A stretch of 24,078 bases of DNA from Gammaproteobacteria bacterium (GCA_024235015.1 JACKNG010000012.1:1-24078); one strand, 5' to 3'; positions 1 to 8,048 are shown, counted from the stretch's first letter. Translations and numbers: made by a program. The notes: a model not told the origin generated them from the sequence alone.

Positions 1-1224
1 GGCGTTGTAGTGGTAATAGCCGTGGCGGCCGCGCTCGGCGAGCAGGGTGGCGCGCGCCGGCTGTACCCGGCCGGTTTCGTCGGTGACCCGGCTCTGCAAC
101 ACGGCAGACTGGCCGGACCAGGCCCAGGGCACGCGAAAGCGGGTCAGGCAGGCCGGCAGTACCGGCGTGGACAACTCGGCCTCGGCCCAGCTCGTCCCCG
201 CGTCCGCCGATACCTCCACGCGGGCGACGCGACCGTGGCCGGACCAGGCCAGCCCCGAGACCTCGTAGTAACCGTGCCCCGGCAGCCGCATCAGCGCGGA
301 CGGTCGCGTAATCAGCGACTTGGGCTCCATGGTGAAGGTGAACTGGCGTGCCCGCCCATCGGGCTGCAACTCGGTGTACTTCGATGTCTCGTTGCGCGCC
401 ATGGCCGGGATGTCGGACACCACCAGGGTCTTCAGCCACTTGACGTTGACAACACCTTCCCAGCCGGGCACGAGCAGGCGCAGGGGGTAACCCTGGGACG
501 GGCGCAGCCGTTCGCCGTTCTGGAACAGCGCCAGCAGACAATCATCGAGTGCCTTGTCGAGCGGCAGGCTCATGGTCAGCGAGAAGGCATCCGCGCCCTC
601 GGCCACGACCCAGCGCGCGTCTGCCTCGACACCGGCTTCCTCGAGCAGGAGACGCAGGGGCACGCCGGTCCATTCACTGCACGAGACCAGGCCGTGGAAG
701 TTGCCGGCCGAGGTCTGCACGGGTCGCCGCCGCCAGGCGGCATTGCTGTTGCCGCCGCACTCGACGAAACACTGCCGCGACACGCGCGGATAACGGAGCA
801 GGGCATCGATGTCGAATTCGAGCGGTCGCCGCACGCGGCCGACCAGGCGCAGCCGATGCATGGCGGGATCGATGTCGGGTACGCCGTTGTGGTGGCGTTC
901 GAAATGGAGCCCGTTGGGCGTGATCATGCCCTCCAGTTGCTCGAGCGGGGACCACGAGATACCGTTGCCCGCTGCCCCCGGGGTGGCGGACACCCAGCGC
1001 GCCACGGCGCGCTCGTAAGGCGAGGGTTGGCCGTAGCTGGAGAAGGCTTGGCCCGGGGTGCGCTGCGAGGGCAGGACGTCCATTCCGGGCGTGGCATCCG
1101 CGTAGGCGTCGAATGCCGCCAGCACGCTGGCGGCGAAACCGCTGCGCAGGAACATGCGGCGATCGAGGAGGCCGTTGGCAGCCGCCCGCAGATCATCATG
1201 TTTTAGTTTAAATAAATTATTCAT
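1..1224 (-). CDS. soxC: Sulfite dehydrogenase SoxC, molybdopterin subunit (3' end cut by window)
   Basis: Periplasmic molybdenum enzyme of the sulfite oxidase family. SoxC works with the cytochrome SoxD in thiosulfate/sulfite oxidation. Translating the minus strand from the ATG at 1224 gives 408 codons open to the window edge. The N-terminus has GLLDRRMFLRSG (about residues 18-29), a twin-arginine export signal typical of SoxC. Further on are RYPRVSRQCFVECGGNS, with the Mo-ligand cysteine near residue 156 (codon 757-759), then SLPLDKALDD, GYPLRLLVPGWEG and NETSKYTELQPDGRARQFTF, all in the SoxC order. The visible end, HGYYHYNA, matches the family's YHNNAIQTW region, so only about 15 residues should be missing. 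A soxD would be expected just beyond the left edge but cannot be seen. The Shine-Dalgarno sequence is weak (CAGTAAG). Confidence 0.93.
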   Translation of the reverse strand, partial: MNNLFKLKHDDLRAAANGLLDRRMFLRSGFAASVLAAFDAYADATPGMDVLPSQRTPGQAFSSYGQPSPYERAVARWVSATPGAAGNGISWSPLEQLEGMITPNGLHFERHHNGVPDIDPAMHRLRLVGRVRRPLEFDIDALLRYPRVSRQCFVECGGNSNAAWRRRPVQTSAGNFHGLVSCSEWTGVPLRLLLEEAGVEADARWVVAEGADAFSLTMSLPLDKALDDCLLALFQNGERLRPSQGYPLRLLVPGWEGVVNVKWLKTLVVSDIPAMARNETSKYTELQPDGRARQFTFTMEPKSLITRPSALMRLPGHGYYEVSGLAWSGHGRVARVEVSADAGTSWAEAELSTPVLPACLTRFRVPWAWSGQSAVLQSRVTDETGRVQPARATLLAERGRHGYYHYNA

Positions 1225-1428
1225 CTTACTGATAAATAATATTTTTAATGTAATTTCTCATGTCATTTCTGGAATAGGGGCGGCGCGGCTCCGCAAATGC
1301 CCTCGGCGTGCGTTCGCCCCCCTCAAACGGTTCCTCACCGAGTCCTTTTTAAAGCATTATTTGGACATTAATAATAAATAAATACAATTAGTTAAATAAA
1401 TAATTTAATTTAATTTCTAGATATTGCC
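1225..1428. other. AT-rich divergent intergenic region
   Basis: This 204-bp stretch separates the diverging soxC and monooxygenase genes. Its two ends (about 1200-1265 and 1345-1420) are almost pure A/T, including runs such as ATAAATAATATTTTTAATG. The middle (about 1275-1340) is GC-rich like the rest of the window. It must hold promoters for both genes. No strong hairpin terminator or operator was recognised. Confidence 0.6.
1362..1388 (+). promoter_or_regulatory. Possible sigma-70 promoter for the monooxygenase
   Basis: TGGACA (1362-1367, five of six to TTGACA) and TACAAT (1383-1388, five of six to TATAAT) are separated by 15 bp, shorter than the optimal 17. The surrounding DNA is so AT-rich that chance matches are likely. 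Confidence 0.25.
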
Positions 1429-2670
1429 ATGGCCTCTGCTTCCGCACCTCGCGTCATCGTCGCCGGCGGGTCCCTGGCCGGCCTGTTCGTCGGCACCCTG
1501 CTGCGTCGCGCCGGCATGCAGGTCACCATCCTGGAACGATCGAACGCCGACCTCGCCGCGCGCGGCGCCGGCATCGTCGTCCACGATACCTTGTTCGCGG
1601 CACTCGACGACGCCGGCGTCGATCGCGGCCATACCGCCAACATCGCCTCCAGCGGGCGCCAGGTCTTCGATCGCGAGGGGGCCATCGTCGCGCGACGCGG
1701 TATGGAACAATTCTTCACCGCCTGGGGCACCGTCTACCGGCTGCTGCGACGCGCCTTCCCGAGCACCGAGTACCACCTCGGGCGCACCGTAACTGCAACA
1801 CGCGCGGACGGAAAGCGGCTCATCGTCGAGACCGGTGACGGCGAGTGCCTCGCGGCCGACTGGCTGGTGGCGGCGGACGGCTCGCGTTCGGCTCTGCGGG
1901 CCGGCATTCCCGGTACCGCGGCACCGCGTTACGCCGGCTACGTCGCCTGGCGCGGCCTCGTCCTGGAATCCGATCTCGATGACGCCTGTCGCGCCGTCCT
2001 CGGTAGTCGCATGAGTTTCGCCCTGCCAGCCGGCGAACACATGCTGTGCTACCTCGTCGCCGGCCCGGACGACGACCTGCGTCCCGGCCATCGCTGGTAC
2101 AACTGGGTGTGGTATCGCGGCGCCGACGCCGCGGTCGAGCTGCCGCGGCTGACCACCGGTCGCGACGGCAAGCGCTACACGGACGGCATTCCGCCCCAGC
2201 TCATCGCGCCGAATGCCGTCGCCGCCATGCGCGCGGCGACGAGCAGTCGGTTGCCACCGGTGTTCCGCGAAGTCGTCGCAGCAACGCCACAACCGTTCCT
2301 CCAGGTGGTGAGCGATTCCATGACCGCGCGCATGGTCCATGGCCGGGTCATCCTGCTCGGTGATGCCGCGTTCACCGCGCGACCGCATGTCGGGCTCGGT
2401 GTCTCCAAGGCTGCCGGCGACGCCCACACCCTGATGGCTGCACTGGCGGCGAACGACACGGCCGCTGCGCTGGCGCGCTGGGAAGATGCGCGGATCCGCT
2501 TCGGCAGCGCCGCGGTGGCCTGGGGTCAGCGGCTCGGGGCCTACATCGGCGCCACCGACCACGACGCGGCCGGGCGCGCGCTGGCGGCGTACTACGCGCA
2601 ACCGGAAACGGTGATGGAACAGGTCGCCACGGCACACCCCGAGCACTTTCTGCACGCCGGCGTGGACTGA
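1429..2670 (+). CDS. FAD-dependent aromatic monooxygenase, dihydroxypyridine hydroxylase-like
   Basis: A 413-residue flavoprotein hydroxylase of the PHBH/UbiH class (FAD_binding_3). The N-terminal Rossmann motif is VIVAGGSLAGLFVG (9-22), with the ribose-binding glutamate in TILER. The DG motif is WLVAADGSRSALR (about 145-157). The GD motif is HGRVILLGDAAFTARPH, with D312. Such enzymes use NAD(P)H and O2 to hydroxylate aromatic or heteroaromatic substrates. The stretches RYAGYVAWRG and the GD motif followed by a K-A-x-D-A segment resemble 2,6-dihydroxypyridine 3-hydroxylase, but the substrate here is not determined. The leader is AT-rich and has no convincing Shine-Dalgarno sequence. The ATG at 1429 is the first start in frame before the Rossmann motif. 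It is the only gene on the plus strand in the window. Confidence 0.85.
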   Translation: MASASAPRVIVAGGSLAGLFVGTLLRRAGMQVTILERSNADLAARGAGIVVHDTLFAALDDAGVDRGHTANIASSGRQVFDREGAIVARRGMEQFFTAWGTVYRLLRRAFPSTEYHLGRTVTATRADGKRLIVETGDGECLAADWLVAADGSRSALRAGIPGTAAPRYAGYVAWRGLVLESDLDDACRAVLGSRMSFALPAGEHMLCYLVAGPDDDLRPGHRWYNWVWYRGADAAVELPRLTTGRDGKRYTDGIPPQLIAPNAVAAMRAATSSRLPPVFREVVAATPQPFLQVVSDSMTARMVHGRVILLGDAAFTARPHVGLGVSKAAGDAHTLMAALAANDTAAALARWEDARIRFGSAAVAWGQRLGAYIGATDHDAAGRALAAYYAQPETVMEQVATAHPEHFLHAGVD

Positions 2671-2708
2671 CGACGGGCCTCGCACGACCCGCTTCCGCCA
2701 GCTCTATA

Positions 2709-2736
2709 ACTTCGCATAATGTATATTATGTTAAAT
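2709..2736 (+). other. dif: dif chromosome dimer resolution site (XerC/XerD target)
   Basis: The 28 bp read XerC arm ACTTCGCATAA, centre TGTATA, XerD arm TTATGTTAAAT. The centre and XerD arm are identical to E. coli dif, and the XerC arm differs only at three of its outermost four positions, giving 25 of 28 matches. It lies in the 108-bp gap between the convergent monooxygenase and mshL genes. In Xer-dif systems XerCD, activated by FtsK, resolve chromosome dimers here, and the site marks the replication terminus. Coding strand switches to uniformly minus to its right, which fits a terminus. Only one copy was found, so there is no sign of an Xer-integrated element within the window. Confidence 0.93.
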
Positions 2737-2778
2737 AAAAGATTCAGGTAGCAAGGCCAGGTCCGGCACGCGCCCTGC

Positions 2779-4167
2779 TCAGTCGACCAGTCGAAGGTTG
2801 GCGTCTGCCGCCAGCGCGGGCCCTGCCGCGATGCCGGCCGCGCAATCACCGCCGACACAGGGCGCCGTCACCGGCGGCGCTTGCGTCAACGGTGCGGGCG
2901 CGAGGTCCGGGTGCGCTTCGATCCGCCGGCTCTCGGGGAACTCGCTGCCTGGTTGGACGATCCGCGGGGTGATCAACACCACCGTCTCGGTGTTCAGGGT
3001 GAGCGCCTCGTCGTTGCTGAACAGCTTGCCGACCAGCGGCACGTCGCGCAGTACCGGTACGCCCTGCTTGCGGTCGGACTTGGTCGTGCGCATCAGCCCG
3101 CCGATGAAGATCGGTTGGCCGTCAGCCGCCAGCAACTGGGTGGTGACCTCGGTCGTACTCACCGACGGGATGCCATCCGACACCGAGCCCGTGCTGACCT
3201 CCGGATGGATCTCCATCATGATGCGGCCGGTGCGGTCGACGAACGGCGTGACCTTGAGGATGACCCCGGACTCGATGAAATCGACGCTTTCCGTGGTGAC
3301 CTGGTTGATGGTGGTCGTGACCCGGTAACCGATGCGATCGCCGATCACGACTTCCGCCTCCTGGTGCTCGAGGGCGAGCAGCTTGGGCGTCGACAGGGTG
3401 CGGACCTTGCCGTCCTCGTCGAGGGCATTGAGGGCCGCCTCGACGTTGGCGCTGACCAGGGTCATGAACAGCCCCGGCGTCCCCGGCGCCGCCAGGCCCT
3501 GCACGCCGAAAGCGCCGCCGCCCTTGTCGTGGGTGAACAGGCGACTCCAGTCGAGGCCGTAGGTCTGGGTGCGGTCCAGGGTGACCTCGAGGATCTGTGC
3601 CTCGATCAGGATCTGCACCGGCTGGCGGTCGACCTCGGCCAGGATGCGCTCGACCCGGGCGAGGAAATCGGGCTTGTCCTCGACGACCAGCAGCTTGCGT
3701 TCCGGGACGGCCGTGACCTTGCCGTAACGCGACAGGTGGTTGACGAGGATTTCCTGCATGCCGGCCGGATCGGTGTACTGGACCTTGAAGGCCCGGACCT
3801 CGGTCAGGCTGTCGGCGCGTTCGCGCCCGGCGTCGTCGCGGTTGACGATGTAGTAATTGCCATCCTTGTGCTCGACGGCGAAACCGGCCGCCGCGGCCAC
3901 CGCGCGCACCGCCTCGTCGACCGTGACGTCGTAGAGACTGACCGAAACCTCGCCGCTGACCCCGGCACCGACCAGCACGTTGACCTGGCCCTGGCGCGAC
4001 AGCGTCTCGAACAACTCGGCGACGTCGCCGTGCTGTACCGACATCGACAGGCGTCCCGGCGGCGGCGCCGCCTGCACGACGGCGGCACCGTGTAACAGGG
4101 TCAGCAGCGCGAGCAGCAGCACGCTGCCACGCACCCGCTGCCATGGACGTTCAGGGCGCGGCGGCAT
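2779..4167 (-). CDS. mshL: MshL-like outer membrane secretin
   Basis: Forms the outer-membrane ring through which an MSHA-type pilus emerges; PilQ/GspD family. Of 462 residues, about 1-33 are a signal peptide ending near VVQA. A STN domain follows at about 39-108, a secretin N-domain (NolW-like) at about 122-180 and the secretin barrel at about 245-405, with the family signature GVPVLRDVPLVGKLFS at 369-384. The short N-terminal part, with no AMIN domains, fits MshL better than PilQ. Residues 406-462 are a Pro/Ala-rich tail with two cysteines (437 and 442), beyond the usual secretin end. The start overlaps the upstream gene by 17 nt and has a strong GGAGG about 7-9 nt upstream. It is the last gene of the cluster, facing dif. 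Confidence 0.93.
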   Translation of the reverse strand: MPPRPERPWQRVRGSVLLLALLTLLHGAAVVQAAPPPGRLSMSVQHGDVAELFETLSRQGQVNVLVGAGVSGEVSVSLYDVTVDEAVRAVAAAAGFAVEHKDGNYYIVNRDDAGRERADSLTEVRAFKVQYTDPAGMQEILVNHLSRYGKVTAVPERKLLVVEDKPDFLARVERILAEVDRQPVQILIEAQILEVTLDRTQTYGLDWSRLFTHDKGGGAFGVQGLAAPGTPGLFMTLVSANVEAALNALDEDGKVRTLSTPKLLALEHQEAEVVIGDRIGYRVTTTINQVTTESVDFIESGVILKVTPFVDRTGRIMMEIHPEVSTGSVSDGIPSVSTTEVTTQLLAADGQPIFIGGLMRTTKSDRKQGVPVLRDVPLVGKLFSNDEALTLNTETVVLITPRIVQPGSEFPESRRIEAHPDLAPAPLTQAPPVTAPCVGGDCAAGIAAGPALAADANLRLVD

Positions 4168-4564
4168 AGTCGCCCCCTCCCCCCAGCGGCGGCGGTTCGT
4201 CGAGACTCAGCTCGATGGTCTCGGCGCCGCGCCGGAAGGTCGCGTCACGCTCACCGACGGCAACCAGCTCGAAGCCACGGTATTGCTCGCCGAGCGCCAC
4301 GCTCACACCGTCGATGTTGACCATCGACCGCGCCCCGGCGCGCAGGGTCATCAGCAAGCGCCCCTGCCAGGGCGGCGCGGTCGCTACGCTGGGCGCGGCC
4401 GGCAGGGCGGCCGTCGCCGCGAGGCTCGCCTGCGGCCGTGCGAAGGGGTCGCGACTGAGCGGCGTGCCGACGGCCACCAGCGGCAGGAGTTGGGCGACCA
4501 GGGCGGCACGCAGGGCCACGTGCCGCGCGCCGGCGAACCGTCGGCTCTTCGTGCACGCGTTCAT
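4151..4564 (-). CDS. mshK: MshK/PilP-like periplasmic pilus protein
   Basis: A 137-residue protein with an N-terminal hydrophobic segment (about 16-33), then DPFARP, a motif near the start of the periplasmic part in MshK and GspC-like proteins. A low-complexity linker follows, then a small beta domain (about 65-125) with NIDGVSVALGEQYRGFELV. The fold and position suggest the PilP/GspC role of linking the inner-membrane platform to the secretin. The name rests mainly on position between the PilO-like and secretin genes. It overlaps the upstream gene by one base (TGATG) and mshL by 17 nt, so translation is probably coupled. Confidence 0.7.
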   Translation of the reverse strand: MNACTKSRRFAGARHVALRAALVAQLLPLVAVGTPLSRDPFARPQASLAATAALPAAPSVATAPPWQGRLLMTLRAGARSMVNIDGVSVALGEQYRGFELVAVGERDATFRRGAETIELSLDEPPPLGGGGDYAAAP

Positions 4565-5118
4565 CAGGACGCCTCCCGGGCGCGGTAGGCAGCCAGCGTC
4601 AGGGTCAGTCGTTGCTCGCCGTCCACGGCGGGCAGCGGTTCGATGACGACGGTCTTGATGGCGAGGCGGTCGAGTTCGCCCTCGACGGCGCTCAGCCAGT
4701 CGTAGAGATCGCGGTAAGGCCCCTCGACCTCGACCACGTAGGCGACCTCCTCGAACCCGAGCAGCGCGGCCGGGGCCCCGGGTGAGACCTGCAGCAGGCG
4801 CAGTTCGCGCGCCTGCGCCCGACGATCGAGTTCACCGATGAGGTAGGCCACCATGTTGCCCGACGCCACCGCGGGCCCGGCCTGCACCAGCCGGGCGACG
4901 TAATCGGCCTGTTCGGCGCGCACCGCGTCCAGTGTCCGTTGCACGCTGGCGGCGTCTTCGCCCGCGCCGAGTTCGGCGAGTTCGACCCGCAGGCGCTGAC
5001 GCTCGGCCAGCGGTGCCTTGTACGCATAGAGGTAACCGGCCGTTCCGGTCAGGCCGAACAAAGCCGCGACGAGCAGCCCCAGCATGGCCGGGCGGACTTG
5101 TTGCAGGAGGTCAATCAT
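4564..5118 (-). CDS. mshJ: MshJ/PilO-like inner-membrane alignment protein
   Basis: A 184-residue bitopic protein. A short cytoplasmic tail (MIDLLQQVRP) precedes one membrane helix (about 10-33), a coiled-coil stretch (about 36-75) and a ferredoxin-like periplasmic domain with ELRLLQVSPG and VEVEGPYRDLYDWLSAVEG. That last motif is typical of PilO/MshJ. The reading frame stays open far upstream, but the ATG at 5118 is preferred: it is where PilO homology begins, and it overlaps the preceding stop as ATGATTGA (8 nt). It should pair with the PilN-like protein in the inner-membrane complex. Confidence 0.82.
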   Translation of the reverse strand: MIDLLQQVRPAMLGLLVAALFGLTGTAGYLYAYKAPLAERQRLRVELAELGAGEDAASVQRTLDAVRAEQADYVARLVQAGPAVASGNMVAYLIGELDRRAQARELRLLQVSPGAPAALLGFEEVAYVVEVEGPYRDLYDWLSAVEGELDRLAIKTVVIEPLPAVDGEQRLTLTLAAYRAREAS

Positions 5119-5764
5119 GCGCGTCCACCTGCCCTGCCCCATGCCCGTCCAACGTCGCCTCCAGGGTGAACTCGACCACCCCCGCCGCCGGGCGCAGGGC
5201 GGATTGCGCGATGCGCACGTCGACCACCGCCGCCGCCCCGAGCAGACCGTCGACGAAGCGTCCGAGATCGGCGTGGCTGCGGGCCGAGCCCGCGATCTCG
5301 AGGCGGTCGGCGAGGAACACGGCGTTCTCGCCGGGCACTTCGATCGCCACCCGCGCGGCCGGCTCCGGTGTTTCGGCAGGGCGGTCGTCGCCCTCCAGCG
5401 TGGCCCGCTGGTACTGCCAGCGGCTGAGCCAGATGCCGTCGTTGAGCGCGCGGTCGATGACGACGAACAGGCCCTGCGGCGAGGGCCCCGCGCGCAGGCG
5501 CTCGAGCGCCGCCAGCAACGCGCCGTCGCGGTCGCGCCCGGCGCGCACGGCATCCAGTTCGCCGGCCAGGTTGTCAGCCAGCAGGCGCCCGGCGCGCACG
5601 CGGTTGGTCTCGGTGCGCAGCGCGCGGACTTCGCCGCGCAGGCTGCCGAGGCCGGCACCGCCCAGCGCCAGGGTGGCGGCGTAGGCCGTCAGCACGACCA
5701 GCAGCAGCACGCGCAGGCGCTGGCGTTGGCGATAGGAGGCCGGGATGAGATCGAAATCAGCCAT
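5111..5764 (-). CDS. PilN-like (MshI2) inner-membrane pilus protein
   Basis: A 217-residue protein beginning MADFDLIPASYRQRQR, a variant of the PilN N-terminal INLLPxR motif that docks onto PilM. One membrane helix follows (about 18-38), then a coiled coil (about 40-95) and a periplasmic alpha/beta domain containing SARSHADLGRFVDGL, a region common to PilN/Fimbrial-assembly domains. The start at 5764 is chosen because the docking motif begins there and because it overlaps the upstream stop as ATGGCTGA (8 nt). Context between PilM-like and PilO-like genes supports the assignment. Confidence 0.8.
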   Translation of the reverse strand: MADFDLIPASYRQRQRLRVLLLVVLTAYAATLALGGAGLGSLRGEVRALRTETNRVRAGRLLADNLAGELDAVRAGRDRDGALLAALERLRAGPSPQGLFVVIDRALNDGIWLSRWQYQRATLEGDDRPAETPEPAARVAIEVPGENAVFLADRLEIAGSARSHADLGRFVDGLLGAAAVVDVRIAQSALRPAAGVVEFTLEATLDGHGAGQVDAHD

Positions 5765-6872
5765 GGGCGACGATTCCGCGCAGCGCCAGGCCGGCACTGA
5801 CCGCGATCCCCGGTAGCGGCTCGCGCGCCAGGCGTTGCCAGTCGCCGCCGGCGACGTCGAAGCCGTAGAACGGATTGATGGTCTCGACCGGCACCTCGAC
5901 CATCGCCTGCAGCAGGCGATCGACCCCGGCGCAGCGGGCCACGCTGCCGAGCAGGTAAATGCGATCGATGGCGCCGCCGCGGGTCTCGGCCGCGGTGTAG
6001 ACCAGCACCTTCTTGACCTGTTCGGCGAGACGTATGAAGGCCGGCTTGAGGATCTCGAGCAAGGCGTGGGCGAACTCGCGACCTGCCGCTGGCAGGTCGG
6101 GGTCGAGACCGATACCGTAGCGCCGCAGCAGGCGCGCGGCCTCCTCCGCGCTCACTTCCAGCGCGTCCTCGATGGTACCCAGTACCACGTCCATACCGAA
6201 CTCGATGCTGCGATCGAGCAGCAGGTCGCGATCCCACAGCACCGTCACGAACGACGCCGGGCCACCGAAGTTGATGCTCATGATCTTGTTGCCGTCGCGC
6301 TGGTCGTGGACCGCGGCGAGCAGGCGCTTGATGGCGACCGGGCCGACTTCCAGCGCACGCACGTCGAGCTGGGCCGCGCGCAGGACATCGAGCAGGGCGA
6401 CCACCTCGGCGCGCGGCGCATAGGCGACCAGCGCCGCCCGCTCGGATTGCTCCTCGCTCTTGGGCCGGATCGGCAGGTAGTCGAGCACGGCATCGGCGAT
6501 GTCGGCCTGCTGCTCGCGCAAGGCCGTGACGATGGCGGTGCCGTCGTCCTGCCCCGGCGTGCGCCGGTAGGGCACGAAACGCAGGGTCACGCGCCCGGGC
6601 GGCAAGGCCGCGACGACGCGCCGCCCGCGGAAACCACCGCGCCGCAGAACCGGTTCGATGGCCTGCGCCAGGGCGCTGCCGCTCTCGAGTACCGCCTGGC
6701 GCGCCACCGGGTAGGCGACCGAGGCCGCGGCCTGCACGCGTGGTTTCGCGCCGCCGCTGAACTGCACGAGGTTGACCCGCTCGGTGCCGAAATCGAGGCC
6801 GATCGGCCCCGTGCGCAGCGGTCGCGGTAGCTGGACCGCCGCCGCCAGGTTGCGTTGCAGGCGTGCGTCCAT
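5757..6872 (-). CDS. mshI: MshI/PilM-like actin-fold pilus assembly protein
   Basis: A 371-residue cytoplasmic ATP-binding protein of the PilM/FtsA-like actin fold. The first phosphate motif is IGLDFGTERVNLVQFSG (about 24-40), a second nucleotide-contact region is MSINFGGPASFVTVL, and the adenosine region is IYLLGSVARCAGVDRLL. It contains the PilM segment PVETINPFYGF. It should bind the tail of the PilN-like protein and connect the platform to the assembly ATPase. The frame is open upstream, but the ATG at 6872 lies 2 bp after the diguanylate cyclase stop and immediately before the conserved region, so it is the likely start. Confidence 0.86.
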   Translation of the reverse strand: MDARLQRNLAAAVQLPRPLRTGPIGLDFGTERVNLVQFSGGAKPRVQAAASVAYPVARQAVLESGSALAQAIEPVLRRGGFRGRRVVAALPPGRVTLRFVPYRRTPGQDDGTAIVTALREQQADIADAVLDYLPIRPKSEEQSERAALVAYAPRAEVVALLDVLRAAQLDVRALEVGPVAIKRLLAAVHDQRDGNKIMSINFGGPASFVTVLWDRDLLLDRSIEFGMDVVLGTIEDALEVSAEEAARLLRRYGIGLDPDLPAAGREFAHALLEILKPAFIRLAEQVKKVLVYTAAETRGGAIDRIYLLGSVARCAGVDRLLQAMVEVPVETINPFYGFDVAGGDWQRLAREPLPGIAVSAGLALRGIVAHG

Positions 6873-6874
6873 GC

Positions 6875-8026
6875 TCAGCCCGCGGCCAGGCTGCGCCGGC
6901 CCGCCCGCGGCGGACGTGCCTCCTTGGCCTGGTAGAGCCGGGCGTCGGCCGCACGGTAGAGCACATCGATGTCGAGTTCGCCGGCCAGTGGCGTGGTCGC
7001 CACGCCGAAGCTCATGCCGACCGCCTCGCCGCCGGTGACCTTGAGCAGCGCGGGATGCTCGCGCACCACGGTGACGGCCGTGGCCAGGCGCTCGGCGCAA
7101 TCGTCACCGACCTGGAAGACGACGAACTCGTCGCCCCCCGATCGGAACACGAAACCGCTGTCGCCGATGGCGCCGTCGAGGCTGACGGTGACGACCTTGA
7201 GCACGAGATCGCCGAAGTCGTGGCCCCAGCCGTCATTCAGTTGCTTGAAGTCGTCGAGGTCGATGACGGCGAGGTTGAAACACGCCCCGGGCTCGTCGCC
7301 GTGCTCGGCCTGCAGGCGCGCAGCACCTTCGTGCATGAAGCGCCGGTTCCAGGCCCCGGTCAGGGCGTCGCGATTGGACAGCTCGAACAGGTTCTCGCGG
7401 GCGACCTCGAGCGCGTGGTGGGCGCGCAGGTCGTTGCGCCGGATGTGCACGCTGCGCATGACCAGCAACAGGCTGATCGCGGCGGCGCCGATCATGAGGA
7501 ACTGCAGGGTGTAGAGCGTCTCCGGCGAGAAGCGCTGGTCGACGCCACCGACCGACAGCGACAGCATCAGGTAGATGAGCGCGGTCACGGCGAGCGCCTC
7601 GCGGATGCCCCAGGGCATCATCGGTACGGCCATGAACAGCAGCACCACGTTCGACAACAGCAGGGTGCTGAACATGCGCGTCTCATGGGCGATGAACACG
7701 AAGGCAGTCGCGCTCACCACCAGCAGGGTGATGCCGAGCATGTGCAGCGCGCGCAGGTCGTCGACCTGGCGCACCGAGAGGTGGACGTGCAGGGCCAGCG
7801 CGGCCACCGCGAGGTAGCCGTAGAGATACTCGTTGCGGAAACCGAACTCCAGGCACAGCGGAATGCCGGCCATGACCAGCGACAGCATGACCAGGCTCAT
7901 TGCCGCAAGACCCGTACGCGTTTCGCCCAGCAGTCGCTCGCGCGCATAGTCGGCGACCTGCGGATCGTCGAAATCGGTTGCCGACCAGGCGTCGGCCAAC
8001 AAGGCCTTGAGGCGGTTCAGAAACAA
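6875..8026 (-). CDS. Membrane-bound GGDEF diguanylate cyclase
   Basis: Predicted to make c-di-GMP from two GTP at the inner membrane. Of 383 residues, about 38-195 hold six hydrophobic helices with no recognised sensor family. The GGDEF domain spans about 215-375, with DALTGAWNRR, the metal-binding DLDDFKQLND, and the intact active site RSGGDEF (GGDEF at 297-301). The RxxD inhibitory I-site expected just upstream is replaced by GDSG, so product inhibition is probably lost. It sits inside the pilus cluster between the LamG tip-like gene and mshI, 2 bp from the latter, which suggests a dedicated source of c-di-GMP for the pilus. It starts with TTG, supported by a strong Shine-Dalgarno sequence. 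Confidence 0.9.
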   Translation of the reverse strand: MFLNRLKALLADAWSATDFDDPQVADYARERLLGETRTGLAAMSLVMLSLVMAGIPLCLEFGFRNEYLYGYLAVAALALHVHLSVRQVDDLRALHMLGITLLVVSATAFVFIAHETRMFSTLLLSNVVLLFMAVPMMPWGIREALAVTALIYLMLSLSVGGVDQRFSPETLYTLQFLMIGAAAISLLLVMRSVHIRRNDLRAHHALEVARENLFELSNRDALTGAWNRRFMHEGAARLQAEHGDEPGACFNLAVIDLDDFKQLNDGWGHDFGDLVLKVVTVSLDGAIGDSGFVFRSGGDEFVVFQVGDDCAERLATAVTVVREHPALLKVTGGEAVGMSFGVATTPLAGELDIDVLYRAADARLYQAKEARPPRAGRRSLAAG

Positions 8027-8033
8027 TTGATGG

Positions 8034-8041
8034 CCCTCCTT
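8034..8041 (-). promoter_or_regulatory. Ribosome binding site fixing a TTG start
   Basis: AAGGAGGG on the minus strand lies 7 nt upstream of the TTG at 8026-8024. No ATG or GTG in frame is as well placed, so it decides the start of the diguanylate cyclase. Confidence 0.7.
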
Positions 8042-8048
8042 GGGGCTG

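Noticed and set aside
10..1206. 398-codon open frame on the plus strand
   Set aside because: It is the antisense shadow of soxC; the minus frame has the full SoxC motif series.
1378..1400. Second XerD-arm-like sequence (TTAGTTAAAT) that might form a dif-flanked module around the monooxygenase
   Set aside because: Only 8 of 11 positions match without a gap, and there is no XerC arm. In such AT-rich DNA this is expected by chance.
2706..2739. Resemblance to loxP (ATAACTTCG... then ATGTAT)
   Set aside because: Only the left arm and part of the spacer match. The right half is dif, and the whole fits dif at 25 of 28 positions.
5119..5658. In-frame upstream extension of the PilO-like gene (364 codons in total)
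   Set aside because: The extension is the wrong-frame shadow of the PilN-like gene. PilO homology and the coupled ATG begin at 5118.
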